Source: Burkholderiales bacterium
GTDB lineage: Bacteria > Pseudomonadota > Gammaproteobacteria > Burkholderiales > Burkholderiaceae_C
Direction: 5' to 3'
Length of the DNA: 64,000 nucleotides
NCBI GenBank assembly: GCA_016703325.1
Contig: JADJCH010000020.1
Location: forward strand, 1 to 64,000
A model generated the notes under the pieces. The model ran no database searches and was not told the origin of the DNA. It saw only the letters and a list, made by a program, of their open reading frames with translations. Of this stretch, positions 17,254-26,132 are shown one piece after another. A program made the position numbers and the translations under genes. Numbering within the stretch: position 1 is the stretch's first letter; every line of letters begins with the position of its first letter.

Positions 17254-19078
17254 CGCCGCCGCCTGGCTGATCGGTCTGGCGCTGCTGCTGCAGGCCACGG
17301 CGGCCTGGGCGCAGGGCGCGGTGCCGCCCATCGCCGTGCGCAAGTTCGAGGTCTTTGCAGAACACAGCGGGCTCCAGCCGCCGCCCCCTGGTGCCTCCTC
17401 GCCTGAACGCTCGGACGGCAACATCCTGGTGCCCCGGCCGGCCGAGGGCGCGCACCGCTGGCTGCGTGCGCGCGTGCAACTCGACGCCGTGCCCGACAGC
17501 GCGGTGGCCCTGTTCGTGTCGTCGGCCAACCGCGCGCGCGTGTTCGTCAACGGGGCGCAGGTCGGCAACACCAGCGTGTCGAACGCCGAGTCCTTCGGCT
17601 GGAACCACCCGCTCTTCTACAGCATCCCGACGGCGCTGCTGAAGAGCGGCGAGAACACCATCGACGTGCGCCTGAGCGTCAACCGATTCGGCAAGGGTGT
17701 CGTCAACGGCATGAGCCTGGGGCCGCACGCCGAGTTGCAGAAGCAGTACGACCACGTGCTGTTCTGGCGCGTGACCGGGCCGCAGATCACCAGCCTCGTC
17801 ACCCTGCTGCTGGGCTTCCCGGCGCTGCTGTACTGGCTGCGGCGGCGCCAGGACGCGGCCTACGGCTGGTTCGGCCTGGCCTGCGTGCTGGCCTCGGTGC
17901 GCAACGGTCACCTGTTCATCGTCGCACCCAGCCTGAGCGGCTGGTACGAGGCCTGGGCCAGCGTGCCGCTGCACTGGATGCTGATCTCGCTGATCTTCTT
18001 TTCGTTCCGCCTGTGCCGGCGCTCGTTCCCGCGGGCCGAGCGGGCCTTGCTCCTGGCCTCGGTGGCCTGGACGATCGTGGTGCTGACGGTGCCCTACCCG
18101 CAGGTCTTCGGGCTCGGCTATGTCTGGCTCACGGCGCTGTGGATCGCGACGATCGGCTTCGTGGCCCTGCAATACCGGCGCACGCCCCGGCTGGAGCTGG
18201 TGCTGCTGCTGTTCGCACTGCTGGTGGCGCAGGCCTTCGGCGCCATGGATCTGCTGCTGCAACTGGGCATCCGGCAAAGCGAGGCGCGCATCTACCTGAC
18301 GCCCTACAGCATGGTGGTCTTCTCGCTGGTCATGGGCGCCAACCTGGTGGATGCCTTCGCCAGGGCGCGCACGCAGCAGGAGCGCATCAACGAGGAACTG
18401 GATGCACGCCTGGCCGAACGCGAGCGCGAGATCGCCATCGAGCATGCCCGCGTGCTGGAGCTGCAGCGCGAACGCGTGGCGGCCGAGGAGCGCGAGCGCA
18501 TCGTGCGCGACATCCACGACGGCCTGGGATCGCAGCTGATCAGCTCGATCCTTCTGGTGGAGGCGGGCACGCTGGCCGGGCCGGCCGTGGCCGGCGTGCT
18601 GCGCGAGTGCGTCGACGACCTGCGGCTGGCCATCGACTCGCTCAAGCCCGCCGGCAACGAGCTGCTGCTGGTGCTGGGCAACTTCCGCTACCGCATGGAG
18701 CCGCGCCTGGCCAACGCCGGCGTGAGGCTGGACTGGCGCATTGCCGCCGATGGCAACAGCCCGCAACTGAGCTCCGACCAGGTGCTGCACACCCTGCGGA
18801 TCGTGCAGGAGGCATTCACCAACGCGCTCAAGCATTCACGGCCGCGCTGCCTGAGCGTGCACTTCGAGAACCTGCCCGGCGGCGCCTGGGCGCTGGCGGT
18901 GGGCGACGACGGCGAAGGATTCGACCCGCAAGCCCTCCAGGGCCGCGGCGACGGCCTGCGCAACATGCGCTCGCGTGCCGCTCAGATCCCGGTGGCGCTG
19001 CAAATCGACAGCGGTGCGGGCGGGACGGTGGTGCGGATGGTGTCGTCGATGAACGAGAATCCGCTCCAGTCCTCTTGA
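17165..19078 (+). CDS. Sensor histidine kinase with 7TM region (7TMR-DISM/HisKA_3 type)
   Basis: Up to 637 aa. The only ATG in frame is at 17165, inside the response-regulator gene; the signal-like helix AAAWLIGLALLLQATAAWAQ begins about residue 31, so a later non-ATG start is possible. The periplasmic part is a beta-sandwich (RWLRARVQLDAVPDSAVALF, VFVNGAQVGN). Then come about seven membrane helices (17760-18350), a coiled coil, the HisKA_3 box ERIVRDIHDGLGSQL and a GHKL ATPase with N-box EAFTNALKHS and GDDGEGFDP. The jelly-roll-like sensor suggests a carbohydrate or small polar ligand. It phosphorylates the regulator encoded just upstream. Confidence 0.88.
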   Translation: MSIAPTGSWASIRAGRPCTRPRAWASSRCSAAAWLIGLALLLQATAAWAQGAVPPIAVRKFEVFAEHSGLQPPPPGASSPERSDGNILVPRPAEGAHRWLRARVQLDAVPDSAVALFVSSANRARVFVNGAQVGNTSVSNAESFGWNHPLFYSIPTALLKSGENTIDVRLSVNRFGKGVVNGMSLGPHAELQKQYDHVLFWRVTGPQITSLVTLLLGFPALLYWLRRRQDAAYGWFGLACVLASVRNGHLFIVAPSLSGWYEAWASVPLHWMLISLIFFSFRLCRRSFPRAERALLLASVAWTIVVLTVPYPQVFGLGYVWLTALWIATIGFVALQYRRTPRLELVLLLFALLVAQAFGAMDLLLQLGIRQSEARIYLTPYSMVVFSLVMGANLVDAFARARTQQERINEELDARLAEREREIAIEHARVLELQRERVAAEERERIVRDIHDGLGSQLISSILLVEAGTLAGPAVAGVLRECVDDLRLAIDSLKPAGNELLLVLGNFRYRMEPRLANAGVRLDWRIAADGNSPQLSSDQVLHTLRIVQEAFTNALKHSRPRCLSVHFENLPGGAWALAVGDDGEGFDPQALQGRGDGLRNMRSRAAQIPVALQIDSGAGGTVVRMVSSMNENPLQSS

Positions 19079-19083
19079 CCGCG

Positions 19084-20343
19084 ATGTTCAGCACCCTGAT
19101 CGACCCGCCGCCCGCCGCCCAGGCCGATGCCCGGGAGCGCTTCGTCGTTCTGCTGCGCACGGCGCTGGCCGATGGCAGTTTCGTCCGGCTGCTGCTGAGC
19201 AGGCACGTCGGCGCGCCGGACACGCTGGAGCGCCTGACGGTGCGCGAGGTGCAGTTGCGCGGCGAGCGACAGCTGTCGTTCCTGTGGCGCCACCAGACGA
19301 AGGACGTCACCAAGAACCATCCGCTGGACGAAGGCCTGGCGCAGGTCGCCGCGCTGCTGGGTCGCGACTTCCTCAACGCCCACCTGCACACGCGCTCGCA
19401 GGAGATCCAGCTGGTCTTCAGCCGCAAGGGCAAGCCCAGCCTGCGCATCGGCGCGCTCGCCGCTGAAGACCAGCCCGCCGAGAACGCAGCGCACGACAAG
19501 GCCAAGCAGCGCCCGCTGTCGCTGGACGCGCCCTTCTGGACCGACCTGGGCCTCACCCACGAAGTGAAGGGCGAGCGCCAGCTGGTGCCGGCGATGTCGC
19601 GCAAGTGGAAGCAGATCAACAAGTTCATCGAGGTGATGAGCGCGGCCCTGAGGAGCAGCCCGCTGGCGGCGAGCCCCGAGGTCCACGTGGTCGACTTCGG
19701 CTCCGGCAAGGGCTACCTGACCTTCGCGATGCACGACTGGCTGCTCGGCCAGGGCAAGCAGGCGCGGGTCACCGGTGTCGAACTGCGCGAAGACATGGTG
19801 CGCCTGTGCAACGCGGCCGCCGCTCGGCACGGCCTGGCCGGCCTGCACTTCGACCAGGGCGACGTGCGCAGCTACACGCCGGCGCGGCTGGACGTGATGA
19901 TCGCGCTACACGCCTGCGACACCGCCACCGACCACGCCATCCACCTCGGGCTGCGTGCCGGGGCCGCGATCATCATGTGCTCGCCGTGCTGCCACAAGCA
20001 GATCCGCCCGCAGATGCAGACGCCGCCGCTGCTGCGCCCGATGCTGCAGCACGGCATCCACCTCGGCCAGGAAGCCGAGATGGTGACCGATTCGCTGCGC
20101 GCATTGCTACTCGAGGCGCAAGGCTACGAGACGCAGGTGTTCGAGTTCGTGGCGCTGGAGCACACCAGCAAGAACAAGATGATCCTGGCCGTGAAGAAGA
20201 GCGGCGCCGCGCTGGCGGCGGCCGAGAAGCGCAAGCCCGAACTGCTGGCGCAGATTGCCGAGATCAAGCGCTTCTACGGGCTGCGCGAGCAGTGCCTGGA
20301 GACGCTGATTCAAGGCGACGTGGCACGCGCCGGCTCGGCCTGA
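19084..20343 (+). CDS. Class I SAM-dependent methyltransferase (Methyltransf_32/METTL25-like)
   Basis: 419 aa. The start ATG is five bases after the kinase stop. An N-terminal domain of about 190 residues carries LSFLWRHQTKDVTKNHPLDE and FSRKGKPSLRIG. The SAM-binding core has VVDFGSGKGYLTFAMHDWL (motif I), VTGVELREDMV and IALHACDTATDHAIHLGLRA, and a CSPCCHKQIRPQM motif, as in METTL25/RRNAD1-like enzymes, which suggests an RNA or tRNA-related substrate. Whether it is functionally linked to the upstream two-component system is unclear; the tight spacing may only reflect co-transcription. Confidence 0.85.
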   Translation: MFSTLIDPPPAAQADARERFVVLLRTALADGSFVRLLLSRHVGAPDTLERLTVREVQLRGERQLSFLWRHQTKDVTKNHPLDEGLAQVAALLGRDFLNAHLHTRSQEIQLVFSRKGKPSLRIGALAAEDQPAENAAHDKAKQRPLSLDAPFWTDLGLTHEVKGERQLVPAMSRKWKQINKFIEVMSAALRSSPLAASPEVHVVDFGSGKGYLTFAMHDWLLGQGKQARVTGVELREDMVRLCNAAAARHGLAGLHFDQGDVRSYTPARLDVMIALHACDTATDHAIHLGLRAGAAIIMCSPCCHKQIRPQMQTPPLLRPMLQHGIHLGQEAEMVTDSLRALLLEAQGYETQVFEFVALEHTSKNKMILAVKKSGAALAAAEKRKPELLAQIAEIKRFYGLREQCLETLIQGDVARAGSA

Positions 20344-20484
20344 GACGGATCGCGGTCATGGATCGGGGCACGGGCTGGTCCGCAACGTCCGCTATCGACC
20401 CTTAGCAGACGCCCGACCCAAATGGGAACAGTCGTTCACTGAGCCCGCTCGAGTCCACCGCGATGTACTCGCGGCAGCCGAGCT

Positions 20485-21510
20485 TCAGCCCAGCCAGCCC
20501 TTGATCCGCGCGCCCAGCGCCTGTCGGCTGATGCCATAACGGTCGTGCAGCGTCGGCAAGGCACCGGCATCGAGGAAGGCATCCGGCAGCCCTGCCAGCT
20601 GGAAGCCCGCCGGCTGCACCCGGTGGCGCAGCAGCACCGCGGCCACCGCCTCGCCGAGCCCGCCGACCACCGAGTGGTTCTCGGCCACGACGACGAGCCG
20701 GTGCTTGTAGCGCACCGCCTCGACGATGGCGGCCTCGTCCAGCGGCTTGATGGTCGGGCAGTGCAGCACCGAGACGCCGATGTTGTCCTGGGCCAGGTCC
20801 TGCGCCACCTCGAGCGCACGCATGGTCAGGATGCCGCTGGAGATGACGAGCACGTCGTCGCCCTCGCGCAGCGTCTTGGCCTTGCCGAGCTCGAAGCTGT
20901 AGTTTTCGATTCCACCCTCGATCTCGTCGAGCACCAAGGGCACCTGGCCGCGCAGCAGGCGCATGTAGACCGGACCGGGGTGCGCGGCGATCTGCGGCAC
21001 TGCCTGCTCGATATCCAGCGCGTCGCAGGGGTCGACGATGGTCAGGCCCGGCACGCCGCGCATCATCGCCAGGTCGTCGGTGGCCTGGTGGCTGGGGCCG
21101 TAGCCGGTGGTCAGACCGGGCAGCGCGCAGCAGATCTTGACATTGAGGTGCTCCTCGGCGATCACCTGGTGGATGAAGTCGTAGGCGCGCCGGGTGCCGA
21201 AGACCGCGTAGGTGGTCGCGAAGGGCGTCAGGCCTTCCTTGGCCATGCCGCCGGCCGCGGCCATCAGCAGCTGCTCGGCCATGCCCATCTGGTGGAAGCG
21301 CTCCGGGTAGGCCTGCGCGAACAAGTGCAGGTCGGTGTACTTGGCCAGGTCGGCGGTCAGGCCGACGATCTCGGGCCGGCTCGCCGCGCACTCGACCAGC
21401 GCCTTGCCGAACGGCGCGGCCTTGACGCGCTGCCCTTCCGAGGCGATCGAGGCAATCATCGCCGAGGTGGTCAGCTTCGGCTTCTTCTCGGTCACGGTGG
21501 CGCTGCTCAT
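20485..21510 (-). CDS. Transketolase, C-terminal subunit
   Basis: 341 aa from the ATG at 21510, which overlaps the stop of the N-terminal subunit gene (ATGA). It is the pyrimidine-binding and C-terminal part of a split thiamine-diphosphate transketolase. It shows IVGLTADLAKYTDLHLFAQA, the cofactor-binding MGMAEQLLMAAAGGMAKEGL region with the catalytic Glu, TTGYGPSHQATDDLAMMR, and a C-terminal domain with LVVVAENHSVVGGLGEAVAA. It works as a heterodimer with the next gene product, moving two-carbon ketol units. In this cluster it probably acts on a pathway intermediate rather than in the housekeeping pentose phosphate route (inference). Confidence 0.92.
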   Translation of the reverse strand: MSSATVTEKKPKLTTSAMIASIASEGQRVKAAPFGKALVECAASRPEIVGLTADLAKYTDLHLFAQAYPERFHQMGMAEQLLMAAAGGMAKEGLTPFATTYAVFGTRRAYDFIHQVIAEEHLNVKICCALPGLTTGYGPSHQATDDLAMMRGVPGLTIVDPCDALDIEQAVPQIAAHPGPVYMRLLRGQVPLVLDEIEGGIENYSFELGKAKTLREGDDVLVISSGILTMRALEVAQDLAQDNIGVSVLHCPTIKPLDEAAIVEAVRYKHRLVVVAENHSVVGGLGEAVAAVLLRHRVQPAGFQLAGLPDAFLDAGALPTLHDRYGISRQALGARIKGWLG

Positions 21511-22352
21511 GCCAGGGCTCTTTCGGGGCGGGTTTGGTCGAGGATGTCGAGGGCCTGCTGCCACTCGGGCGGGTCGACGCGGATGAAGTGGTTCTTCTCG
21601 CGCTGCTCGAGGAAGGGCACGCCCTTGCCCATCAGCGTGTCGAACAGGATCACGCGGGGCTTGGCCTCCTTAAGCGTCCGCGCGGTGTCGAACGCCTGCA
21701 GCACGGCCGCCAGATCGTTGCCGTCCACGCGCTGCACGTGCCAGCCGAAGGCCGCCCACTTGTCGGCCAGCGGCTCGAAGCCCAGCACCTTGGTCGAGGG
21801 GCCGTCGGCCTGCTGGTTGTTGATGTCGACCAGGCAGATCAGGTTGTCGAGCCGGTGGTGCGCCGCGGCCATCGCGGCCTCCCAGGTCGACCCTTCGTCG
21901 AGCTCGCCGTCGGACATCGAGTTGTAGACGAAGGCCGGGTTCTTCTTCTGCTTCAGGCCGAGGGCCATGCCCACGCCGATCACCAGGCCCTGGCCGAGCG
22001 AGCCGCCAGAGATCTCCATGCCAGGCGTGTAGCTGGCCATGCCGGACATGGGCAGGCGGCTGTCGTCGCTGCCGTAGCTTTCCAGCTCGGCTTCGGGGAT
22101 CACGCCGGCCTCGATCAGCGCGGCGTAGTGGGCGATGGCGTAATGGCCGTGCGAGAGCAGGAAGCGGTCGCGGCCTTCCCATTCGGGTTCGGCCGGGCGA
22201 AGGTTGAGCGCGTGGCGGTAAGCCACCGCCAGCACGTCGGCCCAGCCCAGGGCCTGGCCGATGTAGCCCTGGCCTTGCACTTCGCCCATGCGCACGGCGT
22301 AGCGGCGGATACGCCAGGCCGAGCGCGACAGGTCTTGCAGTCGTTGGTTCAT
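21507..22352 (-). CDS. Transketolase, N-terminal subunit
   Basis: 281 aa, the diphosphate-binding half of a split transketolase. The ATG at 22352 follows AAGGAA. Conserved parts are YIGQALGWADVLAVAYRHAL, DRFLLSHGHYAIAHYAAL, the GGSLGQGL loop, and the ThDP motif beginning SDGELDEGSTWEAAMAAAHH and ending about 30 residues later at DINNQQ. Stop and start codons of the two subunit genes overlap, fixing a 1:1 ratio. The TRAP permease gene ends 20 bases upstream in the same direction, so transport and catabolism are one operon. Confidence 0.93.
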   Translation of the reverse strand: MNQRLQDLSRSAWRIRRYAVRMGEVQGQGYIGQALGWADVLAVAYRHALNLRPAEPEWEGRDRFLLSHGHYAIAHYAALIEAGVIPEAELESYGSDDSRLPMSGMASYTPGMEISGGSLGQGLVIGVGMALGLKQKKNPAFVYNSMSDGELDEGSTWEAAMAAAHHRLDNLICLVDINNQQADGPSTKVLGFEPLADKWAAFGWHVQRVDGNDLAAVLQAFDTARTLKEAKPRVILFDTLMGKGVPFLEQREKNHFIRVDPPEWQQALDILDQTRPERALA

Positions 22353-22372
22353 TCGAGTTTCCTTGGATGAAG

Positions 22373-24187
22373 TCACTTGAGGATGGAGGCCGGCACGTAG
22401 GACACGAGCGCCAGCACGCCGAAGGCGACGAGGTAGAACGGCCCCAGTTCGCGCACCGTGTGGCCCACCTTGACCTTGGCCAGTGCGCTGGTGATGAACA
22501 GCGTGGTGCCCACCGGCGGCGTGTACAGGCCGATCGCGAGGTTGACGACCATCATGATCCCCAGCTGCGTCATGTCCATGCCGATGGCGTTGGCCAGCGG
22601 CATGAACACCGGGGTCAGCAGCAGCACGGCGGCCGGCAGGTCGATGAACATGCCCACGAAGAGCATCATCAGGTTCATCAACAGGATCACCAGCCACTTG
22701 GCGTGCACGTTCTGCTGCACCCACTGCGCCACGCCCTGCGGCATCTGGTCGAAGGTGAGCAGCCAGCCGATGGCGGCCGAGGCCATGATCACCAGCAGCA
22801 CCACCCCGGTGGCCAGTCCGGCATGCACGATGGCGTCGTTCAGGCGCTTCCAGCCGAGGTCGCGGTAGATCAGTGCCGAGACCAGGCCCGCGTACAGCGT
22901 GGACAGCACGGCCACCTCGGTCGGCGTGGCGATGCCGAAGCGCAGGAAGACGATGATCAGCACCGGCAGGATCACCGCCGGCGAGGCATAGGCAAGGTGG
23001 CGGCGGAACGCGGCGGCGTCGAACGGCGCCGTCTCGCGGGGGAAGTTGCGCCGGCGGCCGACCCACCAGCACGCCGCCATGAAGCCGCCGCACATCAGCA
23101 GCCCCGGCAGCACGCCGGCGACGAACAGCGACGCGATCGACGCATTGGACGTCAGCGCGAACAGGATCATCGGGATCGACGGCGGGATCAGGATGTCGAT
23201 GGTCGCGGCCGCGGCGAGCGTCGCCGCCGAGAACGCCGGCGGGTAGCCGAGCTTCTTCTGCCACGGGATCAGCAGCGAGCCGATCGCGGAGGCATCGGCC
23301 ACCGCCGAGCCCGAGACGCCGCCGAACAGCGTAGACGACAACACGCCCACCTGGGCCGGGCCGCCGTGGAAGCGACCGAGCAGCGTGGACAGCACGCCGA
23401 TCAGCGCCTCGCCGAGCTTGCCGCCCATCATCAGCGCGCCGGTGAGCATGAAAAAAGGGATGGCGATCAGCGGGAAGCTCTGCACCTGCGCCACCATCTG
23501 CTGCACCAGCAGGTCCAGCGGCACCTTGTCGGAACTGGCCGCCGCGGCCATGGCCGCGACCAGCAGCGCGTGGGCGATGGGCATGGCCGCGACGGCGGCG
23601 ACCATGAAGACGAGCAGGATCAATGCACTCATGACGACTCCTTCGAGGGTCTGGCGCTCACCAGTGGGCCGCCGGCACGGGCGGTTCGGCCGGGTGGCTT
23701 CGTCGGCGGGCCGTGCATGCCAGGCGCGCCAGGCCGACTGCAGCGCGAGCACCGCGAGCAGCACCATGCCGGCCATCACGCAGGCGTAGGTGATCGATCC
23801 GGGCAGCTGCAGGATGGGCGACTTCTCGTCGTGCACGATCTCGAGCATGCGGAAGGTGGCCCAGGCCAGCGTCGCGTACAGGCCGGCCACCACGGCCCAG
23901 GCGAGGGTGGCGACGACGCGCCTGGCCGCCGTCGGCAGGGCTTCCATCAGGAAGGTGGTGGCGATGTGCGCGCCGTGCTGGGCCGCGAGCACCACCCCGG
24001 CCATGACCAGCCAGGGGAACAGCAGTTCCGGGACCTCGTTGGCCCACTGAAGGCTCGTCCCGGTGGCGTAGCGCAGCACCGTGTTGGCCACCAGGATCGC
24101 GAAGATCACGCTGGTAGACAGCCACAGTACGCCGCGACAGACGGCCGTGATGGCGCGATCGACAGGCCCCGGCTCGGCAGCTTGCAT
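22373..24187 (-). CDS. TRAP transporter DctQ-DctM in one open frame (fused small and large permease)
   Basis: 604 aa. Residues 1 to about 165 are a DctQ-type four-helix small subunit (VLWLSTSVIFAILVANTVLR, QWANEVPELLFPWLVMAGVV). Then comes a proline/arginine-rich linker (PRPCRRPTGERQ-like), then from about residue 186 a DctM large subunit (MSALILLVFMVAAVAAMPIA, GGKLGEALIGVLSTLLGRFH, FGGVSGSAVADASAIGSLLI). No stop separates them, but an AAGGAG site precedes an internal ATG at 23632, so DctM may also be made alone. Natural QM fusions such as SiaQM exist. It imports an organic acid or sugar acid with the DctP protein encoded next upstream, using a sodium or proton gradient. Confidence 0.85.
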   Translation of the reverse strand: MQAAEPGPVDRAITAVCRGVLWLSTSVIFAILVANTVLRYATGTSLQWANEVPELLFPWLVMAGVVLAAQHGAHIATTFLMEALPTAARRVVATLAWAVVAGLYATLAWATFRMLEIVHDEKSPILQLPGSITYACVMAGMVLLAVLALQSAWRAWHARPADEATRPNRPCRRPTGERQTLEGVVMSALILLVFMVAAVAAMPIAHALLVAAMAAAASSDKVPLDLLVQQMVAQVQSFPLIAIPFFMLTGALMMGGKLGEALIGVLSTLLGRFHGGPAQVGVLSSTLFGGVSGSAVADASAIGSLLIPWQKKLGYPPAFSAATLAAAATIDILIPPSIPMILFALTSNASIASLFVAGVLPGLLMCGGFMAACWWVGRRRNFPRETAPFDAAAFRRHLAYASPAVILPVLIIVFLRFGIATPTEVAVLSTLYAGLVSALIYRDLGWKRLNDAIVHAGLATGVVLLVIMASAAIGWLLTFDQMPQGVAQWVQQNVHAKWLVILLMNLMMLFVGMFIDLPAAVLLLTPVFMPLANAIGMDMTQLGIMMVVNLAIGLYTPPVGTTLFITSALAKVKVGHTVRELGPFYLVAFGVLALVSYVPASILK

Positions 24188-24234
24188 CGTTGTCTCCTTG
24201 TTGTGTCGCGGGCGCCGGCGGCGCCCGCGCGGGG

Positions 24235-25224
24235 TCACTGCGCCTGCGCGGCGGCGACGACCTTCTTCACGTAGGCGCCGATCGGGCCGGCTTCCCACTT
24301 CGCCGTGACGTCGGCGGTGGCCTTGGCGAAGGCAGCTTTGTCCGGCGTCGTCACCTGCACGCCCTTGGCCTTCAGGTCGGCCACCAGCTTCTCGTCGGCC
24401 TCCTGCGACAGCTTGCGCTGCAGCGCGGTGGCCTCGGCGGCGGCCTCCTGCACGGCCTTCCTGTCGGCGTCGGACAGGCGGTCCCAGCTGCGCTTGCTCA
24501 TCAGGAAGGGCGTCATCTGGAACTGATGGTTTGTAAGAGCCAGGTGCTTTTGCACTTCGTAGAGCTTGCTGGCATGGATGTTGACCAGCGGGTTCTCCTG
24601 GCCATCGACCACGCCCTGCTGCAGCGCCACGTAGAGCTCGGCGAACTTGATCTGCTGCGACTCGGCGCCCAGCGACTTCATGATGTCCACCAGCGTCGCG
24701 TCGGGCGGCACGCGCATCTTCAGGCCCTTCATGTCCTCGACCTTGCCGATTGGGCGCTTGCTGTTGGTCATCTGGCGGATGCCGTTGTCCCAGGTGCCCA
24801 GCAGCACCAGGCCCTTCTCGGCCGACTTGTCGGCCAGCTCCTTGCCGAGCGGGCCGTCGAGCAGCTTGAAGGCCGCTGCCGGGCTGGAGAACAGGAACGG
24901 CATGCCGAACGCGGCGTACTCGGGCACCGCGTTGGCCACCGCGCCCTGCGAGTTGGCGCTCATGTCGAGCGCGCCGGTGCGCAGCGCGGTCACCATCGCG
25001 GCGTCGTCGCCGAGCTGTGCCGAGGGCGCCACCTGCACCTCGATGCGGCCGCCCGATCGGGCCTTCACGACCTCGGCGAACTTGACGGCCGCCTCATGGC
25101 GCGGGTTGCCGACGGCAGCGCCGTGGCCGAGGGTCAGCTTCACGGCCTGTGCCTGTGCGCCGGCGAGGCAGAAAGCGCCGGCCGCGGCGGCGAGCAGGGT
25201 GCGAACGAAAGTCTGGCGATGCAT
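24235..25224 (-). CDS. TRAP transporter substrate-binding protein DctP
   Basis: 329 aa, periplasmic. The signal peptide starts MHRQTFVRTLLAAAAGAFCL and ends AQAQA. The DctP fold is shown by VKLTLGHGAAVGNPRHEAAV, MPFLFSSPAAAFKLL, LGTWDNGIRQMTN, the carboxylate-binding segment GLKMRVPPDATLVDIMKSLG with its conserved arginine, and FAELYVALQQGVVDGQENPL. It delivers ligand to the DctQM permease. The neighbouring dehydrogenase and transketolase suggest a sugar acid or polyol-derived acid; the exact ligand is not visible. Confidence 0.92.
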   Translation of the reverse strand: MHRQTFVRTLLAAAAGAFCLAGAQAQAVKLTLGHGAAVGNPRHEAAVKFAEVVKARSGGRIEVQVAPSAQLGDDAAMVTALRTGALDMSANSQGAVANAVPEYAAFGMPFLFSSPAAAFKLLDGPLGKELADKSAEKGLVLLGTWDNGIRQMTNSKRPIGKVEDMKGLKMRVPPDATLVDIMKSLGAESQQIKFAELYVALQQGVVDGQENPLVNIHASKLYEVQKHLALTNHQFQMTPFLMSKRSWDRLSDADRKAVQEAAAEATALQRKLSQEADEKLVADLKAKGVQVTTPDKAAFAKATADVTAKWEAGPIGAYVKKVVAAAQAQ

Positions 25225-25259
25225 GGTCGCTTGTCTCCTGGGGTGTGGTGGTGGAGGGA

Positions 25260-26018
25260 TCAGTGGATCAACATGCCGCCGTTCACGTCGAGCGTGATGC
25301 CGGTGCAGTAGGCGGACAGTTCGCTGGCGAGGAACACGCAGGCACCGGCCACGTCGTCGGCACGGCCCAGGCGGGCCAGCGGGATGGTCGAGTTGATCTC
25401 GGCCTTCTTCGCGTCGGACAGCTTGCCCGCGGTGATGTCGGTCTCGATCAGGCCCGGGGTGATGCAGTTGACGCGGATGTTGTCCGGCCCGAACTCGCGC
25501 GCCATCGCACGTGCCAGGCCGAGCACGCCCGCCTTGGCGGCGGAGTAGTGCGGGCCGCCGAAGATGCCGCCGCCGCGCTGCGCCGAGACCGACGAGATGC
25601 AGACGATGGAACCCGACCGCTGCTGGCGCATGGCCGGCAGCGCCGCCTGCGACATGTACAGCGTGCCGCGCAGGCTGACGTCGAGGATGCGGTCGTAGTC
25701 GGCGCCGGTGATCTCCAGCGTCTTCACCGGCTGCGTGATGCCGGCGTTGTTGACGAGGATGTCGATGCGGCCGTAGGCCTTCAGCACCGCGGCGGCGGCG
25801 GCCTCGCAGGCCGCCTTGTCGGTCACGTCGGCGACCAGGCCGAGGTGGCCCTCGCCCAGGCGCGCCGCCGCGGTGGCGGGCTCGGCGCGGGCCAGGTCCA
25901 GGATCACCACGCGGGCCCCCTGGGCGGCCATCTGGCGTGCGGTGGCATAGCCGAGGCCGTTGATGCCGGCGCCACCGGTGATCACGGCAACCTTGTCCTT
26001 GAGCAGCATGTCTTCCAT
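25260..26018 (-). CDS. Short-chain dehydrogenase/reductase (SDR, classical)
   Basis: 252 aa (249 if the ATG at 26009 is used). Rossmann motif TGGAGINGLGYATARQ, the DVTD acidic loop, NNAGIT, the catalytic serine in VCISSVSAQ, YSAAK (Tyr and Lys of the active site), and a C-terminal CTGITLDVNGGMLIH of the FabG-like group. It probably oxidises the imported polyol or hydroxy acid before cleavage by the split transketolase. It is the first gene of the SDR-dctP-dctQM-transketolase operon, divergent from a LysR regulator. Confidence 0.9.
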   Translation of the reverse strand: MEDMLLKDKVAVITGGAGINGLGYATARQMAAQGARVVILDLARAEPATAAARLGEGHLGLVADVTDKAACEAAAAAVLKAYGRIDILVNNAGITQPVKTLEITGADYDRILDVSLRGTLYMSQAALPAMRQQRSGSIVCISSVSAQRGGGIFGGPHYSAAKAGVLGLARAMAREFGPDNIRVNCITPGLIETDITAGKLSDAKKAEINSTIPLARLGRADDVAGACVFLASELSAYCTGITLDVNGGMLIH

Positions 26019-26096
26019 CTCCGGGTTCGTGTGGGAACGTGCTGCGAATGGTCGGCGCCGAGCGGCTTGACGACAAGCGATGTTTTTTCACCCTAA

Positions 26097-26113
26097 GATG
26101 ACGTTTCGTCATC
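26097..26113. promoter_or_regulatory. Inverted repeat operator in front of the LysR gene
   Basis: GATGACG, TTT, CGTCATC: a perfect 7-bp inverted repeat 19 bases before the LysR ATG at 26133 and about 80 bases from the divergent SDR gene. It is a candidate autoregulatory site. Confidence 0.55.
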
Positions 26114-26132
26114 CAACGTGAGGGTCAACCCG

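Noticed and set aside
22367..24274. Long His/Gln/Arg-rich + strand frame across the TRAP permease
   Set aside because: Antisense shadow of dctQM; composition is an artefact of reading the complement of Leu/Ala/Val codons.
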